From: CAZSVE01 sp964610175
GTDB lineage: Bacteria > Pseudomonadota > Gammaproteobacteria > HK1
Direction: 5' to 3'
DNA: 24,636 nt
Assembly: GCA_964610175.1 (NCBI GenBank)
Contig: CAZSVE010000045.1
Span: 1-24,636 of the forward strand
A model generated the notes under the pieces. That model searched no databases. It was not told the DNA's origin and worked only from the letters and a program-made list of their open reading frames with translations. A program made the position numbers and the translations under genes. Positions 23,562 to 24,636 of this stretch are shown in pieces; position 1 is the first letter of the stretch, and the number at the start of each line of letters is the position of its first letter.

Positions 23562-24059
23562 ATGGGTGGTTATCATCATTACAATGCACTTTTCCTTTGT
23601 ACGGGTAATTCCGCCCGGAGCATTCTCGCCGAATCATTACTGGAATTTTGGGGTGAAGGGAGATTTGGTGGTTTCAGCGCAGGCAGCCATCCGACGGGCG
23701 AGGTGAATCCGCTTGCCATCGAGCTTCTGCGTGAATTCGGCATAGATACCATGGGGCTCAGGAGCAAGAGCTGGGATGAATTCGCGCGCCCGGATGCGCC
23801 CAAGATGGATTTCGTCTTTACGGTCTGTGGAAAGGCTGCGGGGGAGACGTGTCCGGTGTGGATCGGAGAGCCCATGAAGGCACATTGGGGCGTGGAAGAC
23901 CCCGCAAGTGCCCAGGGAACCAAGACGGAGCGGATGGATGCCTTTCGCATGGCATTTCAGACCTTGGAAAAGCGGATCAAGGTCTTTACCAGCTTGCCCA
24001 TAGCGCTGCTGAGCGCATCTGCAATACAGAAAGAGCTGAATGAGATAGGGGAGATGTAG
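23562..24059 (+). CDS. arsC: Thioredoxin-type arsenate reductase ArsC (LMW phosphatase fold)
   Basis: This 165-aa cytoplasmic protein has the low-molecular-weight tyrosine phosphatase fold. The P-loop CTGNSARS starts at Cys13, with Arg19 holding the oxyanion. It also has Cys89 and Cys97 in VCGKAAGETCPVW, the two further cysteines that thioredoxin-coupled arsenate reductases use to pass the disulfide. This triad favours arsenate reduction over a plain phosphatase. It starts 17 bp after pstB with an AGGGGAG upstream, so the two are one transcription unit. Since Pst also imports arsenate, reduction of arsenate leaking in with phosphate is the likely role. No arsenite exporter or arsR is seen in the window. 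Confidence 0.87.
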   Translation: MGGYHHYNALFLCTGNSARSILAESLLEFWGEGRFGGFSAGSHPTGEVNPLAIELLREFGIDTMGLRSKSWDEFARPDAPKMDFVFTVCGKAAGETCPVWIGEPMKAHWGVEDPASAQGTKTERMDAFRMAFQTLEKRIKVFTSLPIALLSASAIQKELNEIGEM

Positions 24060-24636
24060 TTTTCCCTGGCAGTCGGCATTGCAGCGCGAGTGTTCTCGAA
24101 TGTGCTTCCATGGTCGGTCGCATTGAGGTCCCTTCGCCGCACCCCCGACGATGAAAGGGGGCCAACAAGGGAGGGATATTGCCGGGGGGCTCTTTTCATG
24201 GCAATAGCTTACGTTGATGGCTTCATCACCCCCCCGACGATGAAAGATCCTCGCCTCGCCCGGAATGCATTTTTTGTCGCCATGATTTGCTTATTTCCCG
24301 CTCAGCTTCACAAATGAATCAAGTTTTACAAAACACTAATTTTGCTCTCGATACCAAATCATGCTTCATCGATTCGAGCACAAGCTTCGCTAGGAACTTT
24401 TACTGAAAGACCCTTTTTGGCCCGGCTAGTTGCAGTTAGAACCCATCGGTTTTTGCTGGGTCTTCGTGGACGAATCCTTCGGACCGGCCTTCGCCCTCCG
24501 GGATGTGTGGACAGCCCCAAAAATTATCGTAAAGCTCAATCGGATTTCTCTCTCTATTGTCAAACCGGGCTTTCTTCTACTAAATTGGCTCTTCAAAAAA
24601 ATTTGTGGGTAGAAGTTTGCCATCCCAATAGCATTT
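24060..24636. other. Gene-free right end of the window
   Basis: No convincing gene. It contains a 16-bp direct repeat CCCCCGACGATGAAAG at 24142-24157 and 24231-24246 and family 1 repeat copy F at 24285-24396. Short open frames after 24426 on both strands overlap each other and match nothing I know. No clear terminator follows arsC; a weak CCCCC...GGGGG hairpin is possible at 24142-24161. Confidence 0.5.
24285..24396 (-). repeat. Dispersed ~108-bp repeat family 1, copy F
   Basis: On minus it reads CTAGCGAAGCTTGTGCTCGA, then ATGATTTGGTATCGAGAGC, TTTTGTAAAACTTGATTC, ending GTGAAGCTGAGCGGGAAATA. It appears complete and is the best single representative of the family in this window. Confidence 0.85.

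Noticed and set aside
24426..24623. Overlapping ~60-aa frames at the right edge
   Set aside because: Both strands are open over the same stretch and neither resembles a protein family; possibly the edge of another repeat.

Overview
This window looks like a chromosomal segment of a gammaproteobacterium. The evidence is a murJ and ribF pair in the order and orientation typical of that group, long PstC and PstA permeases, and a moderately GC-rich core. The segment is heavily rearranged and rich in repeats. Two different Rpn-type PD-(D/E)XK nuclease/transposase genes, several broken genes and at least two families of dispersed short repeats suggest a genome full of accessory elements, as in some symbionts or large-cell sulfur bacteria. 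I cannot name the species from the sequence alone. No rRNA, tRNA or CRISPR array was seen.

Layout, left to right. (1) 1-830: a decayed AlbA/RecG-like ATP-binding protein gene fused against the 3' end of ribF (751-1734, minus). (2) 1735-6060: an AT-richer island between ribF and murJ, which are normally adjacent. It carries a NotI-type restriction endonuclease and a D12-class adenine methyltransferase on plus. On minus it carries an OLD-like AAA ATPase with a frameshifted DUF4276 partner and a RelE/ParE-type toxin-antitoxin pair. (3) 6078-7646: murJ. (4) 8019-9095: an Rpn-family gene with a 36-bp tandem repeat in its 3' end. (5) 9882-24059: a phosphate-acquisition region. It has pstS, then a PgtC-like solute-binding protein, then a 3-kb insertion, then the matching fused permease and ATPase. 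The insertion holds a second Rpn gene with DUF4351, a broken DUF4160/DUF2442 pair, an unrecognised 290-aa gene and a 21-bp minisatellite. A mini toxin-antitoxin-like pair follows, then pstC, pstA, pstB and a thioredoxin-type arsC. (6) 24060-24636: non-coding, with one more repeat copy.

Functionally, pstS-pstCAB would form the high-affinity phosphate importer. The PgtC-like transporter probably brings in a phosphorylated organic compound (inference), and ArsC would reduce arsenate that enters through Pst. The block between murJ and ribF looks like a small defence island.

The strongest unexplained signal is a ~108-bp dispersed repeat ending in a conserved GCTGAGCGGGAAATA-type motif. There are five full-length copies plus one copy split in two by a later insertion, mostly next to the transport genes. 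A second ~95-bp family is present twice, and one copy is read through in frame between DUF4160 and DUF2442.
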